Shown piece by piece: positions 33,945-58,901 of a stretch of 64,000 nt of DNA (position 1 is the stretch's first letter; each line of letters starts with the position of its first letter). The stretch comes from Alviniconcha marisindica (lineage: Eukaryota; Mollusca; Gastropoda; Provannidae): NCBI GenBank assembly GCA_018857735.1, contig JABMCL010000732.1, positions 1,738,501 through 1,802,500 of the forward strand, read 5' to 3'. The position numbers and the translations under genes were made by a program. The notes beneath the pieces were generated by a model. That model saw only the letters and a list, made by a program, of their open reading frames with translations, searched no databases and was not told where the DNA came from.

Positions 33945-36900
33945 CTAACCCACTACCAGTAGTCCATCCTCGGGGAAAGTGTGTTCTGGCACCTCCATGT
34001 TCAGAGGGGCTGGCCCCTTGCGGATTCTGCCTGAGGCGTCGTAGTGGGAGCCGTGGCAAGGGCAGTAGTAGCCACCATACTCTCCTGCGTTGGCCAACGG
34101 CACGCAACCTGCAAGGCAAATTATAAGAGCTTATGAACACTGCCTCCTCTGTTGTACAAGGTATGCGTCTACTCATTTTGAACAGCTCAGAGCCCACTGC
34201 AATTAGTGAAATGAACTGTGAAATCATCTCAAACTTTAGCCCAATTTTTCTAGTCTTGACCACAAGATTTATTTCCCTTTACACACCCCTTCTGTCATAG
34301 TTCGGACATTATCATTATGCTCATTCTCAAACTGAAAAGTTGACAATGGCTTTCAAAGAAGATGGCTCACAAATGAAGGGTTTTGGGATGAACTTTGCAG
34401 GACATTGACAGTAATCAGGTACTTCCAGGCTCAAATAATGAAGCAACTCCCAACTGAAATAATCACCCATGAAATAAATGAAAATTTATAACACAAGTGC
34501 ATTAAAACTTCTACATAAAACCAAGAGAGCTGGTTTGGCCTAGCGGTAAGGTGGTAGGCTGGTAAGCGGAAGGACCTCGGTTTGATACCGCTTCGGCTCT
34601 CCTTTCTCTTCAAAAGTTGTGGTTTGTGGACATGGTCTTGTGACTTCGTCCCTCACAATTAATGAAACATTAAAATGGCTCTCATCGCTGCCCATCTTAA
34701 TGCAGGTCATTCTGGTGGTGACTGTAGCGATAGGTATATACTCTCCCTCTTTCCACACCTCCATACCCCCCCTTCTCCCCATCCCTAATAAGGCTTATGG
34801 TTTCTGTGGACGTTAAGCACCATGTTTACTTACGTACATAAAACCATGTATATTCACAGTGCTAGGTGCACAGATGCCCTCACAAGCTAAAACAAAAACA
34901 TCCGAACAACAAAACGGCCAACAGAAGCATCAGCTGGAAAACTCGAGATGAGGACATGAGCACAAGGCTCCTGCTTAAGCCACGTTTTATTGGTGCAAGT
35001 GGACTGGGGAGCGCCCCCCCTGGATTGGGTGCCACTGTAACCACATAGTACTTCAATGTCCTATTACTGCATGGTTATTTCAGAAAAGTGGGTCTGACTT
35101 TAATGCTTGTAACAACGTCAGAGATATTTTGTATAATACTGAGATTATAACTTATGTTCTTAAACTGATTGTTCACAGTCCTGTGAGTAAGTTAGTATAA
35201 CTTGTATATAATTTTGTTGTTGTCTAATATATGATTAAAAAATATATTTAAAAAAAAGGTCTAATATCACCTTGCTGTGAACAGACATAAAAGAAAATAC
35301 TGAAATATTGCTGCCAGTAATTCACAGGTCAGCTTCCCCTAACAAGTGACCACGAGCAATGCTGGCCATAGAGGATCTGATTCTGAAATCCCATAAAAAA
35401 AACACAACAGCCAAGCACATCTTATGTTTTAAGCCAGGACCTCGCCCAAGCCGGACTGTGTGTCAAGCCAACACAGTAATACCACTGACCTAGATGGGTG
35501 CAGATTCCCAGCAGAACCAGCCACTCGGGCTTCTGCACTCGATCTGTGTCTGTCTCCTGATGCCTCAGCTGTGAGATGTCCACATTCTGCTCCGCTTCAA
35601 TCTCCTCCGCTGTGCGGTGGCGCACAAACAGCGGCTTGCCACGCCACTTGAAGGTCACATTCTTGCCCTCGGGAATGTCGGCCAGCTTGATCTCAATCTT
35701 GGCCATGGCCAGCACATCAGCCGACGCGGAGAGACTGGAGACAAATTCCGAAACTACGGCTTTTGTGGCGTAGGCTGCAGTGACAGTGCCCCCTGTAACA
35801 TAAAGCAGAAATATGTTAATGAAGTGTTTTCTGGTCCACATGAAAAATGTGCCTGTGTAAAGATTAATGTTAGGCCAGCCAGCAGGAACTTGAACATTGT
35901 ATCACCAACATGGTCCTCTGGAAAAAGCCTGTAATATAACAAAACATGCTGAAAATTACTTATCATTGCCCTTAGCCTCACAACACAAAGCAACATATTT
36001 TCATTTGAGTCAAAAAATATACATCATGTACAAAACTAGTATTTCATTATGATCAATGGACTGAATGGATGGTAAATATTTTACATTACACTAACAGAAC
36101 CAACACACATGCATCATTAGTCATTCTGAACAGCGTCTTGAACTGTCTCGTTTGGATGGGAATAGGTACATTACACAAACTTACATGCCTCATTATTGTT
36201 ATTATTATGAGTCTACAACCAAATAAAAAGTTTTGGATGTGGCATAGGGTCATGGGTTTTATTTCATACATGACTGCAAATAACAAACGATGCAATGTCA
36301 GTTTCACTGCTGCAGAAATTTGCATTTTTGTGGACAATTTGCATGCCTGTAAAGAGCTACTCAATGTGGCTGTGCCCTGAGCAGATCAAATCTGATGCCA
36401 AAAAATACTCGACAGGACAACACCTGCAGATGGAAATTATGCACAATTTTTATGTTCTCAGGCCAACTTGAGTGACCTTTCTGGCACAGAACGAGGCTAG
36501 GCCCAGAGCACCAGTGTAAAATCAATAAATAAGGGAGTTAATTAGTGCTCAAAAGCTGTCATGCAAACACAACAACAAAGACCTGAGTCGCCTACTGAAA
36601 CTTTCACCTGGCATGCTGTGAACACGCAAGGTTTTGTGTGGAAGTTTTTTAAGCGCTATATATATATATAAATTTTCATTCATTCATTCATGCAAGTAAA
36701 TACAACTCACAAGGTAATTAAACTCCACCAGAGGTACATCCTTAACCGTACCTCTGGGGGAGTTTATGTACCTTGTATTTACTCACATGCCAGGTGAGAG
36801 TTTACAGTGGTCTTTGCTGCTGTGTTTGTGCAACATCTTTCAAGGGTTAATTAACTCCCTTGTTTGTTGATTTTGTGTGACCTTTGCTTCAGTTCCACTT

Positions 36901-36990
36901 TAATACCAGCACCATGAGCATGCCTCTGGGTCTAAAGACATACTAACCAGTGGGAACTGCATTCCCACACAGTTTCAAAGAGAAGTCTAT

Positions 36991-37043
<53 letters not shown>

Positions 37044-39077
37044 GGTATCACTGCACTGTCAATTGTGTCATCATCACAATTCAGCATAATTAGGATGGGC
37101 ACCAATGCTACTTCATTTTGCTGCATCATTAATGAGGAACAAACAACTACAACATACCGCCAACAAAGATGTATGTGAAGGCTCGTCGACTGCTGGCAGA
37201 GGGCGCAGATGAAGCATGGTTGTCCTTAGTTCCATCTCGTCGGTAAGCAGAGAAGTCTGGAACCTGGATATCTGTGTGAGCGAATCGGACCTGGGCAGGA
37301 GCTGCAACAAAGACACTAAACTAGACAGATGTCAGGTAATGTGACTGATGAAGTAAAAATCCCCAATTTTTTTCTCCCCCTTTATTCTTGTCTGGTTGGT
37401 ACATTGGTTTAAAATATTTTGTTGTTGTTTTGGCTACGCCAGATAACCAAAGCTGGCTTCAGACCAATCAAAGGACTAAATTCCCCTACAAAACTACAGT
37501 TAACTGTATCAAAGGTGGCTACGCTAGATCACCAAAGCTGGCTTCAGACTAATCAAACGACTAATCCCATGCCAGTCAACCCAATTCCCCTACAAAACTA
37601 CAGTTAACCATATCAAAGGTTCATTTTGCATGACAACTCTGCCAGTGTCACCAGATTCCCTTACTGTCTGGATTTTAACATCCTGCCAACTGCAATCATC
37701 TCAGGATGAATAGGTTACTTACTGAGACTCCAAGTTAGCAACTGGGTTCAACATCAAATCTGAAAGCAAACTGACTACACATGTACAATACACTCAGGTT
37801 ATAACTTATCTTCACTGAGCCACATTTATATGAGTCATGTCAAATTCTAATCAACCGCCCACCCCCCTGCAATTTCTTCTTTGTCAGTTTGCGTCATTGA
37901 GAAATTGCTGGCTATATTATATTACATGCCAAAGCCAGCTATTCAAAGTGCCCTGGGCTATAACAAACCATTCAAAACAAGTTTCCTTCCGAAATGAGAA
38001 CTCACTTCAAATATAATATAAATATATCCATATATATCTTGTTGATACTGTAAAACTAAAAGGGACCCTTTTTTGTGATCCATCCACTTGAAAATGGTGA
38101 CAATGACAAGTCTTGACCTCTGAGTCTGTGCACTGCATTTGATGATGTAATAGGGACAGTGTGTAACACAGGTACACAAGGGCTAGAAATTCCCTGAAAC
38201 TTTTTACTGGTCCTGGGCACAAACTTTACGGGTTCACCCATGGCCATGATTTTTACTGTCCTCAAACATGAATGAGCCACCAATGAGAGAGGAAAATAGA
38301 TAATCTTGAGACAGAGGGGGACTTTTTATAACCTTTCTTTTTTTAATTGAAAAATCCTTGAAACTGATTATTAAATGAACACGGACTTCCCCAAATGTAA
38401 TTAAACAGGGCATTCTGCTATAATGAGCAAAACAACCATAGTTTAATCTCACCGGCCAATCATTCAGTCATTGATTTCTGACTAGTCACGACTCAATGTC
38501 AGTTGTCACAATGACAAGTCCGACGCCGAAGCACATCCTAACCCTATTCCCTGTTGTGTCCATCGAAAACCTCAATGTTGTTACAAAACAGCCATTTTGT
38601 TGACAGGAGGCCCAGTACTAACAGTAATACTGCACACTTCAACTGAATCAAAGTTTAAGTTCATTCACGAATCAGTAGAATAGAACTTTCACAGGACTAG
38701 AACTAGAAGCAGAAGGGGGAAGGGGAAAAACAAGAAATCTAGTCTAACTTAACTGCCCCCATAGCTAGTAATACTCATATCAAACTCATTCTAACGTGTC
38801 TCATCTCTAGAAACCAGCTGATACCACTTCGATGCAATGGTCGTTAATCAGAGACATAAGTCAAAAAGCGAAACTACTCACAGCAAAGCGAAAACGACAC
38901 ACGGTCAGCACCAGTTGGCGTCAACTTGGACATAGCACGGCTGGTAAGGGCGAGTCTTTGAGGTGCGACGACAATTTTCTCAGCGTTAGTGACCACAGCC
39001 TTTCCCACAGGTTTTGCGGTGTTGGCCACAACCTGACTGACTGCAAAAACAAACGGTGGTTTCGGCAGGGACAACAT
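33945..39077 (-). CDS. UQCRFS1: Cytochrome b-c1 complex subunit Rieske, mitochondrial, complete
   Basis: This is the Rieske 2Fe-2S subunit of complex III, which passes electrons from ubiquinol to cytochrome c1 at the inner mitochondrial membrane. Four exons: 39077-38882, 37301-37158, 35792-35490, 34108-33945 (807 nt, 268 aa; human 274). All introns are phase 1 and GT-AG. Residues 1 to about 72 are a basic, Ser/Thr/Ala-rich presequence; the mature part begins near [16 protein letters not shown]. The Gly/Ala-rich stretch [15 protein letters not shown], bridging exons 2 and 3, belongs to the single transmembrane helix, followed by the hinge [16 protein letters not shown]. Cluster motifs are C211-T-H213-L-G-C216 and C230-P-C232-H233-G-S: iron ligands C211, H213, C230, H233 and disulfide C216-C232, with exactly the bovine spacing. 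ATG 39077 was chosen because it gives the in-phase presequence. Convergent with CTNNBL1, divergent with the next gene. Confidence 0.98.
34525..34838 (+). mobile_element. tRNA-derived SINE, family B, in UQCRFS1 intron 3
   Basis: The head is GAGAGCTGGTTTGGCCTAGC with B box GGTTTGATACC. The body has TTAAAATGGCTCTCATCGCT, TTCTGGTGGTGACTGTAGCG and CCCTAATAAGGCTTATGG, and the 3' end CTGTGGACGTTAAGCACC with a TTAC repeat tail. Orientation is opposite to the host gene. Further copies lie at 57224, 59849, 61010, 61262, 62170 and 63306. Confidence 0.88.
36530..36905. mobile_element. Two MITE arms abutting head to head, UQCRFS1 intron 2
   Basis: A right arm (GTTAATTAGTGCTC ... CTCCACCAGAGGTACATCC, 36534-36743) meets a left arm (GTACCTCTGGGGGAGTTTATG ... 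GTTAATTAACTCCC, 36750-36864) at their outer ends. This is the reverse of the order in the intact element at 29277, so two elements probably inserted side by side or rearranged. Confidence 0.65.
36993..37040. repeat. (TA)n microsatellite
   Basis: About 24 TA units in UQCRFS1 intron 2. Confidence 0.95.
37430..37620. repeat. Two-unit direct repeat of about 85 bp, UQCRFS1 intron 1
   Basis: GGCTACGCCAGATAACCAAA, GCTGGCTTCAGACCAATCAA and CCCCTACAAAACTACAGTTA occur twice. Confidence 0.8.
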
Positions 39078-39340
39078 TTTGCAAGGCCGACTTCCCTCTC
39101 ACCTCCACAGATTTTACAAAATATGGCGAAGGACATATGCCGGAGCACTTTTTGGTTATCGCAAAAAAATTGGTGCTGTTTATTTTATTAATTTACATAA
39201 ACGTAGCTACTTTTTAGAACTGAAATATGTTGTGTGACTCAAAAAAGGCGTTTTTTTGCATTATGTATAATTGTAAATTAGTATAGTTTTTGCGACAAAC
39301 TTAATGTAGAAGTGCATCATGGGAGTGTGGTACATTCAAA
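39078..39340. promoter_or_regulatory. Bidirectional promoter of UQCRFS1 (-) and the chromodomain gene (+)
   Basis: The two start codons are 264 bp apart, facing away from each other. The interval holds an AATATGGCG sequence matching the YY1 consensus (39120-39128) and an inverted CCAAT core (attgg, about 39169). It is otherwise AT-rich. Shared-promoter use is inferred from the geometry. Confidence 0.5.
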
Positions 39341-52139
<12,799 letters not shown>

Positions 52140-53689
52140 AGCGGTCCATCACTACGGTTCCATTTGACTTGGGGCTTCTGGGTGAAAGTGAACGTATGGG
52201 GGCAAGCTGGTTGAAACATCCTATGATGTACAAGTAGCTCTCTCTTAGTATATATATTATATACAAGTAGCTCTCTCTTATGTCTGGGGTGTCGGTTAAC
52301 AGCAGATTAACGGTGTGAAATAATCCGGTAGTAAGTTCTTAATCAGTTTCAAAGACAGTAAGAGTAGAGATTTTGAAGTTATTGGGGTGGGGGGGGGGGG
52401 ATTTAAAGATGAAAATATGCTCGTTGAAATTGGGAATGTCTTCCACTTTCTACTCTCTTTTTTTCTCCTATTTTTTTGGTGACTAATTGATTGGTTTAGC
52501 CGCTGTGCTGCTGACTTATAGAAGGGAAGATGCACAGAGTTATGAATTTTATTGGTTTGATTTTTGTCATGTTCATATGCGTAGGAATGACTTTGCTGCG
52601 CATTCGAAAGACAATTTAATGACTTTAATAATAATGCCTCAAGAATCAAATACTTCCTTGGGTTTTTTTTCTTCTTTTTTTCGACATTTCAACTACCCTA
52701 AAAAAATCAAAAGAGAATTATAAAGTATTAAAATGTCCACATGTTACCATTGTTTTTTAATCAGGCAGCTGTGGCTCAGTATTGCAATGGCAGTTGGTAG
52801 CTACCTCTTTCTTCTTGCTCAGCCGACATTACTTAGGGAGGTAAGGTGCTCTGCCACCTTGTTTGCTGTCAAATGTCAGCAGGCATGGGATTCCTTCGCC
52901 GCGCAGGAGTTTTCTGCCGCTTTCACTTCAGACTCCTCACCCTAGAAGAAAACGGGTTTCTGCCTAGCCAGAAACATTGGGGGAATACTCTATCAGTGCT
53001 GTGCTGCTGAAGCTGTTCTTGAATGAAAGAGAACACAGACTCAAACTGCTGCTCTGTTCTTCTGACCACCTCTCTTTACCCACCCATCCCGGTGCCAGCC
53101 ACATTCTTTCACTTCCCCTGTTACTAGCCACCTCCTCCCCCCACCCCCACCCCCACCTCCCACCCCATTACTTGCTGCAACACACACACATACATGTGAT
53201 TGTGAGTCAGTCAAACTCATTTTGGTTTTTTTTTTTGGAAGAAAGAATCCCATGCCTGGTTGGGTTTGAAGCTCTTGGGTGGGGGGGGGGGGTTGTAGGC
53301 TACGGACTATATCACACAAACACTACACAAGTAAAACATTCCGTTTTTTAATATTTCAAGGCAGAATCCCATGCCAGGTTGAACCCCAAGCTCTGGAGCC
53401 GCTATGAGTGTGCGGTGAGGGGGGTTGTAGGTACGTTGCAGGATGTAGATTATCCTACTGTCCTGTCGCCTTATCCCACCTGCCTTGTTTTACTTCATGT
53501 GAGCACTCATGACTCCCCTCCAAAGGGGGCAGTTGGCATTGTTTCTGTCATGTGCTTATTTGACCACGGATGTATGGTGGGTTGACAGAACTTGGGTCCA
53601 GAATGGTTTTAAGTGACAAGCATTTTTTGTTTATGTGCCTACGTTTTACCATTTTGAGATACATGTGCCTATTTGTCCGTTTCATGCAG
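52140..53689 (+). other. Probable 3' UTR/flank of the chromodomain gene
   Basis: There is no further coding signal. The first polyadenylation-like hexamer is ATTAAA at 52727-52732. The nearest canonical AATAAA is far downstream at 56670-56675, which would put the minisatellite at 53690 inside the transcript. The transcript end cannot be placed from sequence alone. Confidence 0.4.
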
Positions 53690-54475
53690 TCTGCATCATG
53701 GCAAGGTTAGTGATATTTGGCCAAATGAATGAGGGCAAGATTAGTGATATTTGGGCAAACAAATGAAGGCAAGATTAGTGATATTTGGGCAAGCGAATGA
53801 GAGCAAGATTAGTGATATTTGGGCAAACGAATGAGGGCAAGATTAGTGATATTTGGGCAAACGAATGAGGGCAAGATTAGTGATATTTGGGCAAACGAAT
53901 GAGGGCAAGATTAGTGATATTTGGGCAAATGAATGAGGGCAAGATTAGTGATATTTGGGCAGACGAATGAGGGCAAGATTAGTGATATTTGGGCAAACAA
54001 ATCAGGGCAAGTTCAGTGATATTTGGGCAAACGAATGAGGGCAAGATTAGTGATATTTGGGCAAACAAATGAGGGCAAGATTAGTGATATTTGAGCAAGC
54101 GAATGAAAGCAAGATTAGTGTTATTTGGCCAAATGAATGAGGGCAAGATTAGCGATATTTGGGCAAACAAATGAGGGCAAGATTAGTGATATTTGGGCAA
54201 GCGAATGAGAGCAAGATTAGTGATATTTGGGCAAACGAATGAGGGCAAGATTAGTGATATTTGGGCAAACGAATGAGGGCAAGATTAGTGATATTTGGGC
54301 AAATGAATGAGGGCAAGATTAGTGATATTTGGGCAAATGAATGAGGGCAAGATTAGTGATATTTGGGCAAACGAATGAGGACAAGATTAGTGATATTTGG
54401 TCAAACGAATGAGGGCAAGCTTAGTGATATTTGAGCAGATGAATGAGGGCAAAATTAGTGATATTTTGGCAAACA
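53690..54475 (+). repeat. 34-35-bp minisatellite, about 22 units
   Basis: The unit GGGCAAGATTAGTGATATTT, GGGCAAACGAATGA is repeated with very few changes. It starts about 1.55 kb after the stop codon of the chromodomain gene and could fall in a long 3' UTR. No conserved exon sequence is included. Confidence 0.93.
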
Positions 54476-55059
54476 AACAAGGCCAGGAGCACTTCTGTAC
54501 AATAATTATATCCTCAAGGTGTCTATGGCACAGCAACTACAGCAAACCCAAGATGCTTCCTGGTAGCACAGACAAGCAGAATATATGCCTACAATCAGCA
54601 TACACGAGGGAGTGATGCGATGCTGCTTGACTGACATTGGGACAAGATCTGTTAGAGTGCCCTGTCAGAGTGTTAGATGGCTTGCTGCTTGTTCCTGTAT
54701 TGTCTTCACTCTGATATGATCTTTAAGGCCGACAACTGATAATCGCAGTCAAGAATCGCTCAGTCTCTATTCTGAAAGAGCACAGAAAAAGCAGGTCAGA
54801 TTTATATACAATTTCCATATCTCCACCCCCACCCCCCATCCACTCCCCATCCCCTCCCCCCCCCCCCCCGCCCCCCACCCCCCCCCCCCCCCCAACACAT
54901 AAAAACACTCCAATCTGTTAATCCTATGCATTGCATAGATATAGACTATGTCAAGGATTGCATGGCACTGAGCTGTTGCTGTTGACTTTCCTCAGAGGCT
55001 GCAGTCTGAAATTTCTGCAAGGGACAATCCAGGGTTTGAAATGAGATGATGCTGTTAAC

Positions 55060-55960
55060 TTGATTTTTGATATCGAATATTATGATGCAGTTTTTGTTTT
55101 GTTCTGGGGGGTTTTCAAAGAGGGAGGGGGGTAATGTTTAACTTCTTTACCGACACTACTGTAGTTTTGATTTGATTGTCTACAAGACAGTGCTGTTTTG
55201 ATATGAAAGTTAAAAAATCAGGCAACTATGTAAGATCGATTTGATATAAAACACAGTTGTTTATCGATTTGATTTGAAGTAAAATAATGATGTAGTTTTG
55301 ATGTTAAATAAGGCAGTGATGTCATTTTGCTTTGAAATAAGGCACTGACACTGATGTAGTTTTGATTTTATGTGAAGTGAGACAGTGATATAGTTTTAAC
55401 CTGAAATAGAACTTCATGTCATTTCGGTTTTGATGTACAGTAAGACAGTGATGTAGTTTTGATTAGAAATAAGATTTTATGTCATCTCATTTTCATGTAA
55501 AGTAAGACAATGATGTAGTTTTGAAATGAAATAAGACTGTGTAGTTTTGATTTTGATGTAAAGTAAGACAGTGATGTAGTTTTGAACTGAAATAAGACTA
55601 GTTTTGATTTTGATGTAAAGTAAGACAATGTGTAGTTTTGAACTAGAATAAGACTTCATGTAGGTTTGATGTAAAGTAAGAGAGTGATGTAGTTTTGATT
55701 TGAAATAAGTTGTGTAGTTTTGATTTTGATGTAAAGTAAGACAATGATGCAGTTTTGAACTAAAATAAGACTTGGTGTAGTTTTGATTTTGATGTAAAAT
55801 AAGACAATGATGTAGTTTTGTTTTGAAATAAGTTGTGTAGTTTTGATTTTGACGTGAAGTAAGTCAATGATGTAGTTTGATCTTAAAGAAGCCTATGTAA
55901 TTTGGAATTAATTTTTTATGTAAAGTAAGATAATGATGTAGTTTTTATTAGAAATGTGAC
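55060..55960 (+). repeat. Degenerate repeat of about 40-70 bp
   Basis: GATGTAGTTTTGATTTTGAT and GTAAAGTAAGACAATGATG recur many times with variable spacing. It is AT-rich and has no coding signal. Confidence 0.75.
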
Positions 55961-57223
55961 ATGTAACTTTGACTTGCACAGGCATGTTTTTGCTGGCAAA
56001 TGTGTGAGATTTTTATTCCATGATTTGTTTTTTTAAATATGTCAGTATATGCTTTTTCTGTTTTGTTTATGTTGTCAGCTTTTATTGTCTTTTGGTGTAT
56101 ATCCATATTTTTGGTTCAAAAATGTTACACAGCCACATATATTCCTAAAATTTGGAAGAGGAAAAAAAATCATCTTCAGCTTAACTTTTGAGTGTGCATG
56201 ATTTGGATGCCTTTCCTTTCTCATACTTGGACCATTTCAGGTGTTTAGTCATTGACTGGGTCATTTCTACTTGAACAGTACATCTATCTTGTATGTGTAT
56301 GTTTTTGTATGTGTCTTATGTACTGCATCTTGCAGTGATATTTAGATTCAGAATATGTTGGGCAGCAAAGTAGTGTCAGAGTAGGAAATCAATCATATGC
56401 ACAAACCGTAACAGTACACCTTTAAATATAACACATATGTACAAGTAAAACTTTTATGTGTGTATTGTATGTGTTTTTGATTATGATCATGTTGATTCAT
56501 GGTCTGTGGTGGATTTGTGTTTTGTTGCAAGTTAACCCTATGTGGTTGGTTGATGGGGCATTAAAAATCCGAGAACAAACTTTTATTTCAAAATTTCAAC
56601 ATTTTGTAGTTCCGGTCAACTTGTGGAATTTCTATACTTTGAAAATACAAGCATGAGCAAAGAAAACTTAATAAAAGTAAAGAATGTATGTTGCTGTCTG
56701 TTCTTTTTATATGCCACTTATGCATACATGGGGAAAAGGACAAACTTGTCATGGGTGCTGTCTCGTACATACACGCTTTCTTCTTTTCCTAACGCTTCCC
56801 CCTCCCCTCCTCATGTTTCTCTTCTCTCTTGATGTTTATCTCCCTCTGGCACAAACACGACTGCTAATTAATATACTTAGTGCACACCTCACATGGGAAG
56901 TAACAACGCTGTGTCCTAAATCAGCAGTAATACTAGGTTGCGTCCCTTGGTACGCGAGGCTGGTGAAAATAAAGTCGGGCGGGACCAGAAGCCATCTTGA
57001 TCATGGATGCTTACAGACTGGGATAATGAATGCCCTAAGGGCGGTTGCAAATTACATGTATGCAAAGACGGTTGGGGTGAACGTTTTATGCTGCTTGTTT
57101 TCGTACTGGTTGACAGCTACTGGAAAGTAGAGTGCCACCCACACCCCACCCCTCCCTCCCAACCCCTTTTTCTGTCAGTAGCCTGGGTATATATCTCCGC
57201 TCTAAACCGATCGCCGACTGTGT

Positions 57224-57561
57224 GAGCCGGTTTGGCCTAGCGGTAAGGCGTTAGGCTGGTAAGCGGAAGGACCTCGGTTCGATACCGCTTCGGCACTCCT
57301 TTCTCTTCAAAAAGGCTGTGGTTTGTGGACACTGTGACTTTGCCCACACTTCCTACTGAAACATTAAAATGGCTCTCATCGCTGCCCATCTTAATGCAGA
57401 AGTCATGCTGGTGGTGACAGTGTAGCGATAGGTATATAATCTCCCTCTCCCCCCCCCCCCCCCCCCACCTCCATACCCCCTTCCCCCCGTTCTCCCCGTC
57501 CCTAATAAGCCTTATGGTTTCTGTGGACGTTAAGCACCATGTTTACTTCCTTACTTCCTTA
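57224..57561 (+). mobile_element. tRNA-derived SINE, family B, with a 12-bp target duplication
   Basis: This is a complete copy flanked by CGCCGACTGTGT at 57212-57223 and again at 57562-57573. A perfect 12-bp duplication indicates a fairly recent insertion. It contains a poly-C tract near 57450 and ends in TTACTTCC repeats. Confidence 0.9.
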
Positions 57562-57574
57562 CGCCGACTGTGTT

Positions 57575-58427
57575 GAACTGAGAAGCCGGTGCGTTATGCA
57601 GAAAGTAGTGCATGCTGTTACAGAAGTTTCTGCCCGCTTGCCGCATTCACAAAATTGAGAATCACCCCGCTGTCCAACCAGTTCTCCCAGTTAAACCAAC
57701 GTCAGTCACAAAAATAATGATTTCGGTATTTAATACTGCGCCTACACCGGCAACAGTTTTATGAGCTCTTAGCGGCGCTATACAGATCAACACATCTGCG
57801 GTAAAACACATCGATCTGTTATAATTTGCGGTGCTTAAATTAGCCTGTAGTTTATACTAACGTCGATCACGGCAAACACTCAGTACGTAGTGGTAGCAAA
57901 AGTTATCAGAATGATGATTGTAGCTATTTCAGTCCAGGGCCGGAAGGTGGAGAGGAAGAATGACGATGACTTCTACTGAAACTGAATTTAAATGTCAAAT
58001 CTTCACACACATTCCGTTGCTGTCGAGGGTAAAACAGGCATTTGATTAACATCCTTTGGGGTTTATTTGTCGTGAATATTGGGGGCGTGCGTTTCTGTTG
58101 TTGTTTTTCTTCTAGTTTTGTTTTGTTTTTGTTTTGGGGTTTTTTTTTTGTTTTTGTTTTTAACCCTGGCATTCTCTCTTGGTCCACACCCAGACCGAAG
58201 AATAAGACTGCAATATGGAAAAAGCTGAGATAAATTATTCCGTTTTAAGAAGCAAATTATTCCTTGTCTACATTAGTTTTTAGTTGTTGTTGTTGTGTGT
58301 GTGTGTGTGTGTTTCTCTTATATACATTTTTATTGCTGATAACATTTTCCATCTCGATGCACATTATGTGTGTTGTACTATGCTTGTTCAGCGCGTTGAG
58401 CCGCAAGGTAGGCGCTTTACAAATTTC

Positions 58428-58464
<37 letters not shown>

Positions 58465-58870
58465 GTTATTAAGAAGCTGCTAGACGAGCCACAGTGTGTG
58501 TGAAATCAAAATGAAGACGACGCTGACGTGTGCGTGGACCGCGTGTAGCTGACAAAAGACCGTCAGTACAGAATGTCTTGACGTCACTCTCCTCCAGAGA
58601 CTGCAGACAGCCCTGTAGAGGAGGGAGGGGGGGAGGGGGGGGGGGGGCGGGTACAGTGTCAGAAGAGTGTCAGCCACTGAGACGTGGAGCAACTCTGTTT
58701 GCTGAGAACATGGTGTTTACCGACACCGCTGTCAGCTGGTCACTGCATGAGCAAAACTACTGTACTGTGTGTGTGTGGCGGGGGTGGGGGGTTAGAAAGA
58801 GAGCAGGGGATGTTGTTCCAGTGTTGACAAATGTCTCCCACAATCTGTCGCTCCTTTTTTCTGTTTTTTT

Positions 58871-58901
<31 letters not shown>

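Noticed and set aside
34525..34600. Possible functional tRNA gene in UQCRFS1 intron 3
   Set aside because: The same tRNA-like head with identical downstream sequence occurs at seven sites, several with target duplications, so it is a SINE.
38921..39148. Alternative upstream start (MLRHMSFAIFCKICGG..) on the minus strand
   Set aside because: It is out of frame with the UQCRFS1 presequence; only the ATG at 39077 gives a phase-1 junction to the exon encoding [16 protein letters not shown].
53690..54475. Regular spacing that at first looked CRISPR-like
   Set aside because: The whole unit is repeated, with no unique spacers, no cas genes and an animal gene context; it is a minisatellite.
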